From contig OX381721.1 of NCBI GenBank assembly GCA_947462335.1, forward strand, positions 41,876,488-41,940,487: a DNA stretch of 64,000 nucleotides, written 5' to 3'. Made by a program: the position numbers and the translations under genes. Positions 8,780 to 21,939 of this stretch are shown here, piece after piece. Positions within the stretch are counted from its first letter, which is position 1; each line of letters opens with the position of its first letter. The stretch is from Harmothoe impar. Its lineage: Eukaryota; Annelida; Polychaeta; Phyllodocida; Polynoidae. The notes below the pieces were generated by a model that did no database searches, had not been told where the DNA came from, and saw nothing but the letters and a program-made list of their open reading frames with translations.

Positions 8780-11330
8780 GAATCAACATATCCTTGCAAA
8801 ATGCGCCTCTTGATTCATCGTGGATATGGATCATGAACATTTCATAATTTCATAATTTCATTCTTTCATAACCCCCTCCCTCCTACATCCCCACACGTGC
8901 TATTTCAGGCACTGGCTTTATTGACTTCTTTTTAATTCCTAAGTGAGCCATATTGAGAGATAATAAACTCTGATTTTGTAAATGATGATGGTATGTTTTT
9001 TTTTCCAGTTTGCCTAATTGTGCTGCCTTAAATGGGCACTCCTAAGGTTGCAGCTTTATTTTTACCCATGATGAACAGATAGCGTGCCTTCTACAGTGGT
9101 ACTGCCGTATCACGTTTAACCTCCCCCCGCCCCCATCCCCTGCTATAGCCACGTCTCCTGCCCATCCTCCTCTCTCCTATTCCCTCACTTGGTCCTCCTC
9201 AGTCCTCCCTTCCACCACTACATCAGCCTGCCTGCAACCCACCCACCTGGTCTTAAAGAGGCCATGCTCTACAGTATGAAAGTGTACGACAAACATCCTC
9301 TATATACATTTGTGCCGCATCTGCCTACTTGTGTTCATTCGACATACATCGCAACCACCTTTACCTTTATGATATGAGAAACCTCAATGTAAGGGATCGA
9401 TGAATGCTATGTTTTTGCATGTATACATGTATGTTCATCACTAGATTGTTATGTACAGCACCTTCTAAACATCCATGGCCTGATGACCATGGTATCATCT
9501 AATGGGATAGCTGTTTTTGAGTTACAGTCATATTGCTTTCTCCCCAGAATGTAGGATAGAAATATGTTCCTCCACATAGTAAAGCTCCAAGGTAAGGAGA
9601 GCAGATACATATATGGATTCACTATCATGATTATCTTGCATTTCTGACGTAGGTGTTCCCTTCACTGAGATATGAGGAAGCAACGCATTTTCTCTTGTTA
9701 TAATATAACTGTCACAAAAGCTCCTCTGAGAAGCCACTGTTCATTTACCATTTTCACCATAAAGGCTACACCATAAGAATCCCATTGCGCTGCTTTGTTC
9801 TATACACCTTGGGCAGAATTCATGTATTGAACTGTCACTGAATTAGATCCCTTAAATAACAGCCTTAGGTGATGTGAAGTGGTGAATGGTGCCCCACTAT
9901 GCACTACTCTACACCCACCCATTACATGTCGTAAATCCTGCTCACACCTGTAATTGATTTGCCCTGCAGCATTATTCCAGCATCTCACCTCCTTCCTCCA
10001 GGAACAGATGTCCTATAACCTATATACCCAAGGCTATAAGCGGCCGTTGGCAGCTGTAGAGCCGGCGGCAGCCCTGTACAGGAGGAGGCCTGGGTGCTGG
10101 AGGAGCCTTGTCCTTATACTCATTATCTCACTGAGCAGCTCAATGCGAAATAGGCCTCGTTATGATGAGCAGATGCCAGTAGAGGATCAGTGCATAGAGG
10201 TCTCTCTTTGTATACACTGGCAAGTAATTGTTGTCTAGCTGTTGAAGACTGAATACTGTAGGCTATGTCACCTTGAATCATCTCAGAACCAGGCAGTTAC
10301 ACACTCTGTTTCCAGGTAACATCTACTATTTATACATGGGTTATTCTTTGCACCATGCCTCTTGTTCCCATTAGGGGATGTTTTTTCCTTTCTATCATTT
10401 GGACCACGTACAATCATGACCCCTAGAGATCAGGTGCCAGTAAGAATCAGGGCATAGTTGCCCCCTTAAACACAATAGTTGTTCTCTTAAACTTCTATTC
10501 CATACCCCTGGAGAAGTGTGGCTACTGTGTAAGTGCTCTTGTAACAATGTTACTAACAATATAGATGGGTCCGTCTCATATACTAAAAGTTTCACATCTG
10601 CCTACCACAAGACGCCATACTCCATGCAGATCCTCCATTAGTATATAATGTGAGCCCAGTATGTAGCCCCACTAAATGGGACTCCCTTGATACCCCGACC
10701 ATATTCCATACTCTTAGCTTACCCTAATCCCACTGGGTCCCCAGGTGAATAATTGAGCCCATCTACAGGCACCACCTGACGACAGCAGGGGTCTCCAAGG
10801 GTAGGGCACGTAGGTTAGGGCTGTAGGGAGCGCCAGGTGGTAAATTATACACAGGAGGAGATGGGGAGGGGTAGGGGTGACGACAGCTGGTGAAGGGTCC
10901 ATACATCATACCTGTAACTAGGGTGAAGTCTACCTGTGTACAGGTGTTAAGGATGCCATATAGATGGTCTCGTGTAGTTATAGCCATTTAGGGGATAGCA
11001 TTCTAGCATTGGGACTCTTGACCTTTGCTTCATAATAAGTCTGCCTATCTATTACAGAATCTAACTATCAACAGAACATTTCCTTTTACTTTGCTAAATT
11101 AGAAATAATGTTCTTGATTTTCAGATAATTAGGAGCAGTTACATTTTGTAATAGGAGAGAGCTAGCACTGATGCCAGCGATAGCAAATTAACTCTGCTGC
11201 CTATAGTTGGGAGATTAAATATATCTTCCAATTTTCTCTATCATGATAAGCTGAAATATGATGATGGCAATATGCATAGGAAAGCCATTAATAGAATCTT
11301 TTTTTCATTTTTTTTTCATTAGGCTAACTA
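8780..11330. other. Unique DNA with weak exon-like patches
   Basis: No gene supported. Weak exon-like patches: a plus-strand acceptor at 9999 followed by an open frame to about 10240, and a proline-rich minus-strand frame at 10763-10987. At 10315 CTCTGTTTCCAG abuts GTAACA (acceptor and donor back to back). None has a confirming neighbour. Confidence 0.4.
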
Positions 11331-11332
11331 TT

Positions 11333-11491
11333 CCAGAGGACATTCATGATAAGTGCACTGCACATTGGATTTTGTCAGGCATAGTCCAATCTTTTATTCG
11401 AACACTGCCTTTTCAATATAGTCACGATATTAATAATGACATTGATTGTTACCATTGTGGGTATTACAACTGCTGGAGAATGATACTTTAG
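11333..11491 (+). CDS. Weak candidate terminal exon
   Basis: A 24-nt T-rich tract ends in TTTTCATTAG at 11332, one of the best acceptor-like sequences in the window. It is followed by an open frame (LTIPEDIHDKCTAHW, later CYHCGYYNCW) to a stop at 11491. The cysteine-rich end could be structural, but no family is recognised. Length is within chance and no upstream exon was found. Confidence 0.15.
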   Translation, partial: PEDIHDKCTAHWILSGIVQSFIRTLPFQYSHDINNDIDCYHCGYYNCWRMIL

Positions 11492-11799
11492 CTAATTGAA
11501 TCATTCCCAATGCAGTGATACACCATGGACCTAATACAAGATAACGCTCTGAGAAAATGATATTCATATATTCATATATCTTTGCAAGTATTAAGTATGC
11601 TAATATCGTAGCTGGTACGCCGATGATATATTGCCATGTCGAAATTTCTAATTTCTACTTTGTGAATCACTGTGGGACTTGGTGAAGCAAAGGGAAGTTT
11701 CTTTTTATATCCAAAATTCGATAGGAAAAGTCCTGATGTAATCTAAATGTGTCCATATATATATATACGGACAGCAGTTTCCAATTGAAGCTTTACCCT

Positions 11800-11975
11800 T
11801 TATATGTAGCATGCTACGCCAATGCTTCATATTAATGGTTCATCATGATGCACGAGTTCGCTGGCATGACACTCGCGCATCATACCGACGATTCCAGAGT
11901 GTATCAACCACATAATTACAGGGCCGGGATGATGCATAAATGCAGTACTATCTCGTAACTCGCCGGAATAACATA
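11800..11975. repeat. Divergent piggyBac-like MITE remnant
   Basis: Contains the GATGCATAAATGCAG and CGTAACTCGCCGG modules shared with the better copies at 35.75 and 44.47 kb, but the termini are not preserved. Confidence 0.4.
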
Positions 11976-12365
11976 CGGATGACAGGACTATGTTGCTATG
12001 CTACCCCTAAATAGTTAGTAATTGACAGTGTAGGCAGATACAGTGGTGACACAGTACAGGTTTAATAATGGAGGGGTAACCTTTAAGGGGAGAGTATAAA
12101 CTGTAGGATACTGTGTTGCAACACAATATAGGTGTGGTTGACTGAGTCTGGAAGTGGAGACTCTAGCAGTGGTCCACTGAGACAACTGAGAAGAGTATAC
12201 TTTGCAAACGAAGGTGATATACTGCGTAGTGTTCTAAGATCCTATGTCTACAGGTTCTCATGAATTCAATTACTTTGAGTTAATTGCCTTGGGTTTAGAT
12301 ATCTTGTTTCAATTTGGGAAAACACACTTCAGGAGTATTTATTACAGTCGTACTTGCACATTAGT

Positions 12366-12371
12366 TTTATT
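12366..12371 (-). terminator. AATAAA polyadenylation signal candidate, minus strand
   Basis: AATAAA on the minus strand, with a second copy at about 12338-12343, lies 180-210 nt downstream of the stop of the 12.55-12.73 kb frame. The hexamer is common, so the weight is modest. Confidence 0.2.
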
Positions 12372-12548
12372 CCTCCAGACATCCTCCAGACTCTTCCTTG
12401 TTGCGATCACATTCTTCAAAGAAATATATCAACTTTTGTTTTAGTGGGTTTTTTTCGAAACAGCTATTTCTTTTAAAAGTAATCTCAGGTAACTGTTCTT
12501 GATGAAACTGAGACCTCTAATGGATACTTCATGAAGTCCCAATTGCAC

Positions 12549-12731
12549 TCAGTTACTTCTGGTGGAAATTGCAGCATCTACAGATAAATTCACAGAGGCT
12601 GTTGACTCAAAAGCAGAGCTAATGTCTGAATGCATTTCGAGTTTAGACGTGGCAGGAAAGGAATAATCGTTTGGTCCTATTCCCATAGCTTCTTCTCTAC
12701 TTTCAACCGTATCTGATATACAAAATGCCAT
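12549..12731 (-). CDS. Candidate Ser/Glu-rich terminal exon
   Basis: A 60-codon minus-strand frame begins MAFCISDTVESREEAMG and ends in VDAAISTRSN and a stop. It could begin at that ATG, or after an acceptor-like TTGTATATCAG six codons in. The composition (Ser, Glu, Asp and Thr-rich, no repeats) suits a disordered cytoplasmic tail. Two AATAAA hexamers follow on the same strand within about 210 nt, as in a last exon with a short 3' UTR. No domain is visible and no upstream exon is established. Frames of this length arise often by chance; the composition and poly(A) signals are the only support. Confidence 0.25.
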   Translation of the reverse strand: MAFCISDTVESREEAMGIGPNDYSFPATSKLEMHSDISSAFESTASVNLSVDAAISTRSN

Positions 12732-12739
12732 TGGATAAT

Positions 12740-13160
12740 CGTGCCCCCGTGTCTACTACAGCTATGACAGTTTGAGACTATACAATGGAAGTGTTGATAA
12801 AGGGTCGGAGCATTGACATTAGGATGTAAGCTAACTTTTTATTAAGTACAGTGTTAAGGGCTGAATAGGGGCTATGCTCATCTTTAGCCATGAATGAGTG
12901 TGGCCCTGACGAGTACCTCACATGCATTGGGTTCGGCATGATTAAATCATTTCATTTCAGATGACATTCTACCTTAGCCATTCTTCCAGGGCCCAAACCC
13001 CAATTTCCCAGTCACAATACCACTGTGGGGAAAATGAGCAGCTATTCAATGTTTAATGAATGAGTGGACTCTGGCAAGTCTAGTTAGGACTCCTCCTGTT
13101 GGTGGCAGCTAGTGTGACAGATAACCTCTGCTTATCTGCTTGAGATATCAGAGAGTACCT
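12740..13160. other. Unique DNA, nothing recognised
   Basis: No repeat, exon or motif cluster seen. Confidence 0.4.
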
Positions 13161-13164
13161 TCAA

Positions 13165-13206
13165 CCCCCCCTCCCCCTCCCTCCACCCACCCACCCACCC
13201 ACCCAC
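13165..13206. repeat. (CCCA)n microsatellite
   Basis: A C-rich tract passes into about six CCCA/CCAC tetramers. Confidence 0.85.
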
Positions 13207-15185
13207 ACAGAAAATCTAAATCCCAGCCCTTAGTCTGAAGTGGCTATCCCAGGTTAGTCATAGGGACATTGGTCTAAGTGCTATTCAAAAATGACTGAGG
13301 CATAACAACATGAGTCTAATACCTTTCTCAAAAGGACTTAGCCTTAAATGGAGCTGGCTTAAAATGGAGCTGACTTAAGGTGAGTTGGTCCGTATTGGCC
13401 AACTTGACAATATCAACTAACCTAAGTTGGCCATATAGGGATCCGAAAAATGACTAACTTGGTTAGGCTATAGTGACTGACAGATTGGTCGTATAGGGAG
13501 CCAAAGAATATCAATGTACCCATCACCTCACTCCTCTCCCACCCCACCCCAGCTCAGGCCTTCTCAGCACTGCCCACACTCTATGACCTTTTCAAAGATC
13601 GATGCCTCCAGCTGCCTGGATGAGCAGGTTGGATGTGGAAGGGGACTTGCCGGCTTCAGATTTAACTAATCAAAGGATTCTCTTCTTTCTCTCCTAAAAC
13701 TTGAACACACTAAATATTAGTAAGATTTTCTCACGCTGTCTAAACTGCAGATGTCTGGACCTTTTCACACTGGGTGCGTTGTTGGGAAAACACGCCAAAT
13801 AATTAGATGTAGCTTTGCATGGGACTGCTGTTTTGGACATTTGCAAAACAGTGGGAAAGTCTTCAGATGCAACATATGTATCTAGCTTAGGCGTGAGTAG
13901 TATAAGAAAAGTAGAGTCTGGTGATGTTGTATTGCGGGTGGAAAATACTAGTGCCTTGTATGGGAAGTAAGCGCAACACAAAAATATAGCTACACATGGG
14001 ATTAAGGGGGGGAATCAAGTGCTGCAGCGCCATCCACATTGAGTGGCTAGAGTGGTAACTACACACAGTCATTTTTAACCATATTTTAAGCAGTTATTAC
14101 ACAAAAGCTATTCAAGTTTAAATTCTGTTGTATTTTTTCCTGGGAAGATTTACCCTTTTGCAAGTTATATTTCAATGTAGCATCATAAAGCTTCTGTCGT
14201 TATCTCAATATGAGGGTTTCATTCATGCTCTCTCAATGCAATGCAAATGTACTGGGGGTAGGCTATATGACCATGGCCCTGCTACAGCCCAGTAGTGCCA
14301 CCTCATGCTAATCATGTATACTAAAGACCTTCCAACAGGTTTGGACCACACTGGACTGTACAGTGTGGCCTGCTCCCTGCCCTGCTTGAGACTGCCGCTA
14401 CTAGGCTGGTGCAGCTGCATATATGCTCCGCGGTATAGAGGGCGCCAGCACACTTGATTCCCCCCCTGCATGGGATTGGTGTTTTGGTCATTTTGGCCAT
14501 CTGGGAGTAAGTAGTATACTAAATGTGGAGTTTTCTGCTGGCACATACAAATTCTCTCTATAGCTATCCAGCTCCCTTCCATACTTGCTGAGGAATTTAG
14601 AGCTGAACCGAAAATATAATGAAGTAGAACCATGAAAGCTTTAAAACGCCAAATACCAACTGTGATCATCACATTAGGTTAATGTCGAAATTGGACAATT
14701 TGTGTTATAGTTTACATTGGGCCTACTTATAAACATATATACTTAATATATTAAAATCACTATTAACTACTAAAGGGTTAAATTGGAGTCATCATAATAT
14801 TAGAGTAAGTGCGTGGGAGGATTCTTAATTGTAAATATGGTTGCATACATGACATTGTAAGCAATGCCAGTTGTACAAGTCAATGGTTTCCACCAGGTTC
14901 TAACAACCCCCCTCCCCCCCCCCCCCACACTCACATACCGACTTACATCAGCTGGTCTCATCCCGCCTTCCCAATGCCCTGTCCTCTGAGACCCAAAATG
15001 CATTTGTGACGGAAGTCCTGTTTGATCTTACAACATTGGTAAAACGTGACCATGACAGGGGGACCAGGAGGCTGTCTGTCTCCAGGGTGCAGGGTACGTA
15101 CAACAGGGTAGGGTAGCGTAGGGTACGGGAGACAAGGGGTCGGGTAGGGACACGCGGAGAACAGGGTAAAGGAGTTGAGGTTAGC
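13207..15185. other. Unique DNA with random-length open frames
   Basis: Minus-strand frames at 13694-13981 and 14223-14672 are open but have no convincing splice limits. The second includes TGGCGCCCTCTATA, the reverse of a degenerate CTCF-like core at 14434-14450, a motif that recurs at 23.4 kb outside any frame. A weak palindrome TTGGCCAACTT/AAGTTGGCCA lies near 13403-13435. A poly-C run lies at 14912-14926. Confidence 0.4.
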
Positions 15186-15421
15186 GTTTAAAGGCTGCAT
15201 AGTTTCTTTTCTGCATTATGCCCTTTATTGATATGGTGCATGTATTGTACGCAGTCCTGGTAATTATAACTCACAAGGGCTACATACAAGCAACATGCCG
15301 ACCATACGAGGTTGATACAATGCTGAAGGGTCGCCATGATGCATGAATACAGCCATGGTGAGTAGACTCACCGGGTATGCACCAAGGAAGAATACTGACA
15401 AATGGCATAGTGCGTTAACGG
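15186..15421. mobile_element. piggyBac-like MITE copy, degraded
   Basis: Shares CATGCCGACCATACGAGG, TGAAGGGTCGCCATGATGCA and a GGTGAGTAGACTCACC palindrome with the element at 44.47 kb. Ends are decayed (TTTAAAGGCTGCATAG on the left, GGCATAGTGCGTTAACGG on the right). Confidence 0.5.
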
Positions 15422-15723
15422 ACTATATGGTCCTTAACGTTGGAGAGGGTGAATGATGAGCAGGATAATAAAGGCATGAGGCTAGGGACTGTAGTATAGT
15501 GAACATGTTTAATGTATGTTATTGTTACATGCTATGGTTAATAGTTGGGAGTAACATAGGTGATGTGCGTGTGTGATTTTTTAGGGGGGGGAGGTTAAAT
15601 TGATTTATGTACTGTTGATTGATACGAGTATACAAAAATAAATATTCGCAGATAATGTAGTGTCTTATGATTACTTACGATACTGTGATGTAGTGCCTTG
15701 TAGTTTATCATAATACTTAATGG

Positions 15724-15752
15724 TGATCTTTCTTCATTTTTTTCAGGTACGT
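15724..15752 (+). promoter_or_regulatory. Recursive-splice-like site (acceptor abutting donor)
   Basis: TTCTTCATTTTTTTCAG at 15730-15746 is a strong 3' splice site and is followed immediately by GTACGT, a usable 5' splice site. Such juxtaposition is the hallmark of zero-length-exon ratchet points in long introns. A CTTAAT branchpoint-like sequence lies just upstream. An alternative reading is a 39-nt exon ending at AGG/GTAAAG. Confidence 0.35.
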
Positions 15753-16169
15753 TCTGACACAGGCAGTCGGTACATGCAGCACAGGGTAAAGTAAAATAAG
15801 AAATCCAGTTTAATAATCAACCCATATGCTACTTAAAATATCGATGCCTCATAGGCAATTTATTTTTAGATCATATTCAATCATCTATTGGACAATTTAA
15901 TGGCCTAGTGTGTGCCCCTGTCTCAGCCAACCGCCAATTAAACTCAATATAGTGGAGCTTTATTGAATAGCATCCTGCCCCCCTCACCCACCCTCCTACA
16001 CCAAAATATGAAGATAAATAGTTAAAATCATCATATTTATTAATAAAATATGATAATTTAAACTATTTTAAACGGTCCTCCATCTACACTACCAGTAGGG
16101 TCACAGTGTGGTGACGGGGGAGTAACTTTCAAGTGGCCTCCACCTCATCCATTGTATGCTCGCTCTCAA
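15753..16169. other. AT-rich unique DNA
   Basis: Nothing recognised. Confidence 0.4.
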
Positions 16170-16460
16170 TTACTCTCGTTCCCAAATCCTTCCGAATGCA
16201 GGCTCTGGTGACAACCACCATGAACTTAAACTTGGATTTTGCTGGGTTTAGGCAGTCCCTATGGTTAGCTTGGAACCAATGAACAGGAAGCGAAATAGAA
16301 CCATAAAGTATGATGGTAAAACTACCATCATACATTCTGGTTTCTGTTCACTGGTTTCAAGCTACCAGCAGGGGTTGCAAAAACCCAACAAATTCAAAGT
16401 TCAAGGCCAATTGTCTTTCTTAGGGCCTTCTTTCGGAAGGATTTTGGAGTGAAATTAGCT
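16170..16460. repeat. Long imperfect hairpin (fold-back element)
   Basis: Arms of about 130 nt face each other across a 4-nt loop (AAAC, 16319-16322). The tip stem GTATGATGGTA (16308-16318) pairs perfectly with TACCATCATAC (16323-16333). Further out GGTTAGCTTGGAACCAATGA pairs with TCACTGGTTTCAAGCTACC, and CCAAATCCTTCCGAA (16182-16196) pairs with TTCGGAAGGATTTTGG (16432-16447). It is either a fold-back MITE or an inverted duplication. Transcribed, it would give long double-stranded RNA. Confidence 0.8.
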
Positions 16461-18990
16461 CTCAATTGGCCTAGAAAGGTCCTTTATAACAAATACAGCC
16501 CCGGCCTTTTACCCAGTTAGGAAAGGATGGGTCTGGATAGGGATTTTTAGCTAAATCTAAGGTAACCAGCCCCTGGAGGAAAGATTTTCTGCCCAAAACT
16601 GGATAGGGAAAGCACGGAAGATTAACTAAATCATGCCTATGGTCGAAAATAAGTCATTAATAATTGCCGCTATTACACAGTCTGATCGCCTAGTTGACAC
16701 AATTCATTGTGCTCAGCCAATGTACATTTTTACCATGTAAGGAATAGTCCTGGCTTTGCTATCTGATATATGAAATTCCACAGGTATCATCACCAAAAGC
16801 TAAATCCCCTAGTATTATCCCCCATGTTCTGGTCTTGATGAACAGCATGTATCACTGATACTCTCCCTTCCCCCTTGTCTCCGATTTCAGAACCTCAGTG
16901 TTGGCCTGGTTCCAGATACAGCAGCTAGTGAAATTGAGATGCAAGCTTCCCTACCCTCCCTCTCCATTTAGCCCCATACCCTTCTATCCAGGGTAACGTT
17001 ACTGGTAGTCTAGACTTCACAGATGCATATCTGGAGCTTATAGGTAGATACCATGTGAGGGGAGGGGTGGCCTGCATGAAATGGTGTTCTCTCTCATATA
17101 GTGTTTCAGTAGTGTGGTATTCTTAGTCTAAGTCTGACAGGTAGCTGGATAGGGAGGAATGTACCGATGAATATAGATAAACCTAAACTAACATTCTATT
17201 TATGGTTTTATTAGTTTTTTTTCTATACCATTTTGTACTATGAATTAAAAATACAATCAGTAAATCAAATAACTGCTTATGTAGTTTCTAGCGAATTCTA
17301 ACTGGATCGGTCAGTATTTTGAATGTATAATGATTCTTCGTTCGTAATATCCATCTTGGAACGAACGGTGTAGAAATTCATTCAGGGGCTGAGTTGATAT
17401 GATGACTGTGTTATTGTATTTTATTGTCTCAACTCAATCCAGACAGCTCAATAGCCTAAAAGTTTCAAACGATCAATTTGTGTTTTTCTGGAGTTCTGTC
17501 AGAGGAAATCTGGGTCAGGTAAATCATTTTTGAACCAAACTGGCTGGCAATGATCTATGAGGGTCTTCCCATGAGGATTCAAGGGTGACAAGATCCAACA
17601 GTGATCTGTCATGAGCGCCATACTGGTGCGATCCATCACCAGAGCCTCAGATGATCCCCTGGTTTGATCACCAGGTGGGATTCACAGGTGACAGCTGATC
17701 AGAAGGGTGACAAAAAGCATGCCTGTCCAGCTACATTAGAGGTAGTGTTCTTCAAGTTACAGATTTGAACCTACAACTTATGGAGGGGTTGATGGGAAAA
17801 GTGATTATGGCAGTTACATGCATCTTGAAAAGTGCACGTCTCTTGGGTTGATGGGAGAGTGAGTAGGGATTTGATCTTGACAAAATTAACACTCCTTTGG
17901 CTGAATGTCAAAAAATGGTTTTATTCTATGGTAAAAGTAAGTCTTGTCTAGGTTAACTACCAGGAGATTTAATTACTTTATTCCATATTCATTCAATCTG
18001 TAGACGTCGAAAATCGAAAGAAAAGTCAGGCCGCTGGGCAGCATCTGAAATACCCTTGAAAAACCGCTGCTGCCTTAGCCACTATCCCAGGGAGCACATA
18101 CTTGCAAAGTTGCATATTCTCATGGCATAGGGCCGGTGGTTAAGTCCCAAATGACATTTTTCAAGGCCAGCAGGGAAAGGGTTAATACCACTAGTATACA
18201 CATACTGTGGGCCCTTTTTCCAACTACCAGTCTCCTTAACTTTAAGGGGCTTGATAGGGGTGCTATGTATCCCTGTGTAGGGAGGCTTTACCTCTGGGCA
18301 GGTAGAGTGAGCCAATGTCCTTAAAGGGCGCGGTGATCGAGCAGTAAACGAGCAGGTTCTCTGCCCCTTTATCATTTAATGACCTTTACAGGGCCCTAAC
18401 CTGTCTCAGACTGGCCCCCGTGCTGGCCACATGGAACCGCCATATCCGTCTCCTGGTGGTTGGTCCTCGTCTTAAGCCCACCAAACACGACAGAATTTAC
18501 CCCCCTAGTTACCCTACTTAGACCCCTACCACCTTACTACTGGTAGTTACTCCAAGCCTACGTTAACTCCATCAACGCGACCGCTTATTGCCCCATGCCA
18601 TGCCCACATAACTAGGCAGAAAAGAACAGCCAATGTTATATACCCACTGGTACTAACATGGAAGGCTGCTCTAGCATGACTATTCATTTCCAAGGCGGTT
18701 TCTAGAATGATTATATATTTGGGATTAGTGGTTAATATTTTGTTGTTTTTTATACGTAATCAATAAGAAAAAAATGAAATTGTCTTGCTGAAAGAGTTCC
18801 AGAACATCCAAACCAAAGGGCGTTATTGTGTAAAATAATGTATATGCACATATTCAACTCCATTTTCAAGTGAACATTATTCATGTTGGAACTAAAACTA
18901 ATCTATCTTGAGGCACGAGCCTCTCTATACCCTTGTCAACCTAGCTTTCTCTCATCTCTTGCCTGGTACACAACCTTCCTAAACCCTGCT
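16461..18990. other. Unique DNA, no supported gene
   Basis: Scattered short open frames only. A CCTGGAGG octamer at 16571 belongs to the dispersed set described in the findings. Confidence 0.4.
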
Positions 18991-21939
18991 CTGACCCCCT
19001 CAACGTGGATCCTTTTTACCTCTGACATTTAGCCCTTAAGGCACCCACCTGTCAGGTCCTGGAGCAGGGACACTGGAGGGGTTGAGGGTTGGGGGAGGGG
19101 ATCGTGTCTGAACTCATTAACACAAGCAAAACCCTGGAGAGGGAGCAGCGCAGCTGAACGTGGCCAGTAACACAACCTATTGTTCAGACCACCTGTGGTC
19201 ACATAGTGGTAGGTGGAGGCATGTCTTACAAATAGAGTACAAACAGGTACATTTGCATTGGGGTTTAGGAACTAAAACTGTTTAGGAATCTATTCCAATA
19301 CTATTTAGGAATCTTATTTTTAAAATATGTAGGTGTCTATTTCAAAACTTGGGTGCTGAGCCTCTGATGCATATTTCCATTACTTAGTATTTTAGCAATG
19401 TTAACCTTCCTGACCAAGAGTATGGACATTTCAGTTCATATATCTGGCACTGCCCCCCCCCCCATGATGGCCACACTTCACATTTAATATCCGAGAAGCA
19501 TGACCTAGCCTCAGATTGCGGTCATTGTATGGAGTTCAGGTCCTCTACAAATGTTCACCAAGTAGTGAATTAACCATTCACTGCAATCAATTATGTTGGT
19601 TCATTTGAGATAGGATGCTACAGTTGGTCTACTTTAATTAAAGCACATCTATATGCACTGGAGCAGGATCTACCTCAACCTTTGAGACATGTCAATATGA
19701 GTAGCAGCTTCTTGTGCAAACTAAGGCCTCTTTAAGAGGATAGATGTGCCAGAGGAACCACCTGCCCTTTTAGGTGCCACAGCTCACAGCCCACCAGCTC
19801 TCATAGACTAAACTCACTCGTTTTCTATTTTAATTCATCAGTATCTTAATCCTAGTCTAGAGCAGTTGGGGACGATGGGATGTTCTCAAAGGTTAAGAAG
19901 AATAGCAAACATACTAAGATCCACCTGGCCCTTACTTATAGCCAACGCCTACATTACTGCCCATCCTTAGGTTCACAGGCTCACTGATATAACCTGCTCA
20001 GGTATAGCATTACCATACTGATAACCAGCTGATAAGATACTGATATATATACTAAGCCTTCTTTTTTTCATGTTTTACATGAATGATGCCACATGCACAT
20101 TATTTAACTCGTGTCACAGAAACATTATATGTATGTCATCCGATTGTACCTATACTGATTGCCATTACGGTATAGAAATATAATCATTTCAATTTACCAT
20201 GGTAAATCCCACTGAATAGAACACCTCATTGTTTCTCCTTGTCTTACATACCTGCATGGCGTTGCATACCTATCATACACAACCTTCCCAGGTGTTCCTT
20301 ACTTGACTGTCCATTACCTACTCAGACCCGCTCCAGGGTGGTTAGGTCTGAGTTGCTCGCATAGTGTATGGCTCTTTCCATCCTTATCCTCACCCACTCC
20401 TCCAGGGCCTGGCATGTACAGTGACCTTTTACTGTTACAGAGCCAAAGGTAGTTGGTATGGCATAGGATTCCCCTGGGTTGAAAGACCATGTATATCTGG
20501 TCCAAATGTGGCATATACCTTTTTGCGAATCGTGTCACATTTCTGCAGATCGTGTCACAATGTTAAACGGCCTTACTTGGCTCAAAGCTCAATCGCAATT
20601 CAATAAAAATAAATTCCATAACTATACAAGTGTATGTTACCTAGATACGGTTGTACTGTTGGTATAAATGGCAAATATGAGATTCACCACAGATATGCAA
20701 TGCGCAAATTATATCAGACAGATGTTAAACCTCTTGTTCATATGACTTAATATACAAAATTTTAAAAAATCACTAAGATAAAGAACAAGAACCCATGTTA
20801 TATCCATGTCCACAAGTCTCTCCTAAAACAGTAGTAGACAGTCTGTACGTGGATATACTGTGCAGGGTTGGCCCTAAGGGAATACTCTGCGTGTGTGCAT
20901 GACAGGGAGGAGAGTGAATAGATGTGGATAGTGTACAGACCTGTCCATTATAGATGAGGCACCACCCATTACAAACTGTAGATGTATCTCTGAAAGGCCA
21001 GACCTCTATGTTCATTTTAATATTACAGTGGGTTCGACATTGTATAGACTTTAGCTGGTATGTACAATATTCAGATTGGATAGATATATCACATGGAGTT
21101 TATGTTTGAGATAAATTATCTCCTTTTCTCATAAAATATATTAAAATTTGATGTTATCCTTACCTAGCTACGGTGGAATTTTATTGTTATAAAACATAAA
21201 TAAAAATACAACATGTTGAAGATATCCAGAATTGTTAAATCATGGTGTGTAAAGCATCATCTTAATATCAAAATGTTAGAAAATGTTCTCAATGTATGAA
21301 TAGAATAATTAGAATGAAACAGAATATATAGTAACAGGAGCAGTAAGCATGTATATTTGTGGTATTGCGCCTCAGGCCAGAATACTACCCTCTTTGTATC
21401 CGGACTATAGAATCACCTCCTCCCTCAAGTGCTGATCAATTCTCCATTAATTTCTATTGTGTCGATATGACGATCAATATACAGAAATAGTCCTTGAATT
21501 ATTTAACATGCAAAAACAGTGTGAATGGTTTTATTAACATTGCTTTACAATACAACCCCAGCTAGAGAGCAGAGTTACACGTGTATTGTAACCTGGACAT
21601 CCATAGTGACGCTATCTCCTTTGATGAAATATTCAATACTAAAATTATAACATGAGGGCTTTCAGAATTCAGTTCCCCGACTCCAGTGATACACTCTAAC
21701 ATGTCACTGTCGATTTGAAAATAACATATTCAGCAGGTCTCTCATGCATGTATGGCAATGGTGCCAATGCTCATATGTATCCCTCATGCACTAAAGCTCT
21801 CTACTATAGTCATGATGCTGTTGTTGGGTTTTTACCCTGGAGAATACCCTAAGGCCCTATTCTCTGTTTCCTGTCATACATTTCACCTGCAATTCTACCC
21901 CATAATTACACATTACTGTAATGGGTTTCTATTCCTCAG
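18991..21939. other. Unique DNA, no supported gene
   Basis: Minus-strand frame 20773-21015 (MNIEVWPFRDTS at its start) and several shorter ones look random. Poly-C run at 19453-19463. No repeat family recognised. Confidence 0.4.

Noticed and set aside
13694..13981. Minus-strand frame containing KTAVPCKATSNYLAC, at first sight like an Ig-domain strand
   Set aside because: No paired cysteine and tryptophan at Ig spacing, no good splice limits and no neighbouring exons.
14223..14672. 149-codon minus-strand frame
   Set aside because: Chance length; contains a motif (TGGCGCCCTCTAT) that also occurs outside any frame; no splice support.
18060..18180. Faint resemblance of GGGAGCACATACTTGCAAAG to U6 snRNA
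   Set aside because: Similarity covers only short discontinuous words; no pol III terminator or snRNA promoter elements.
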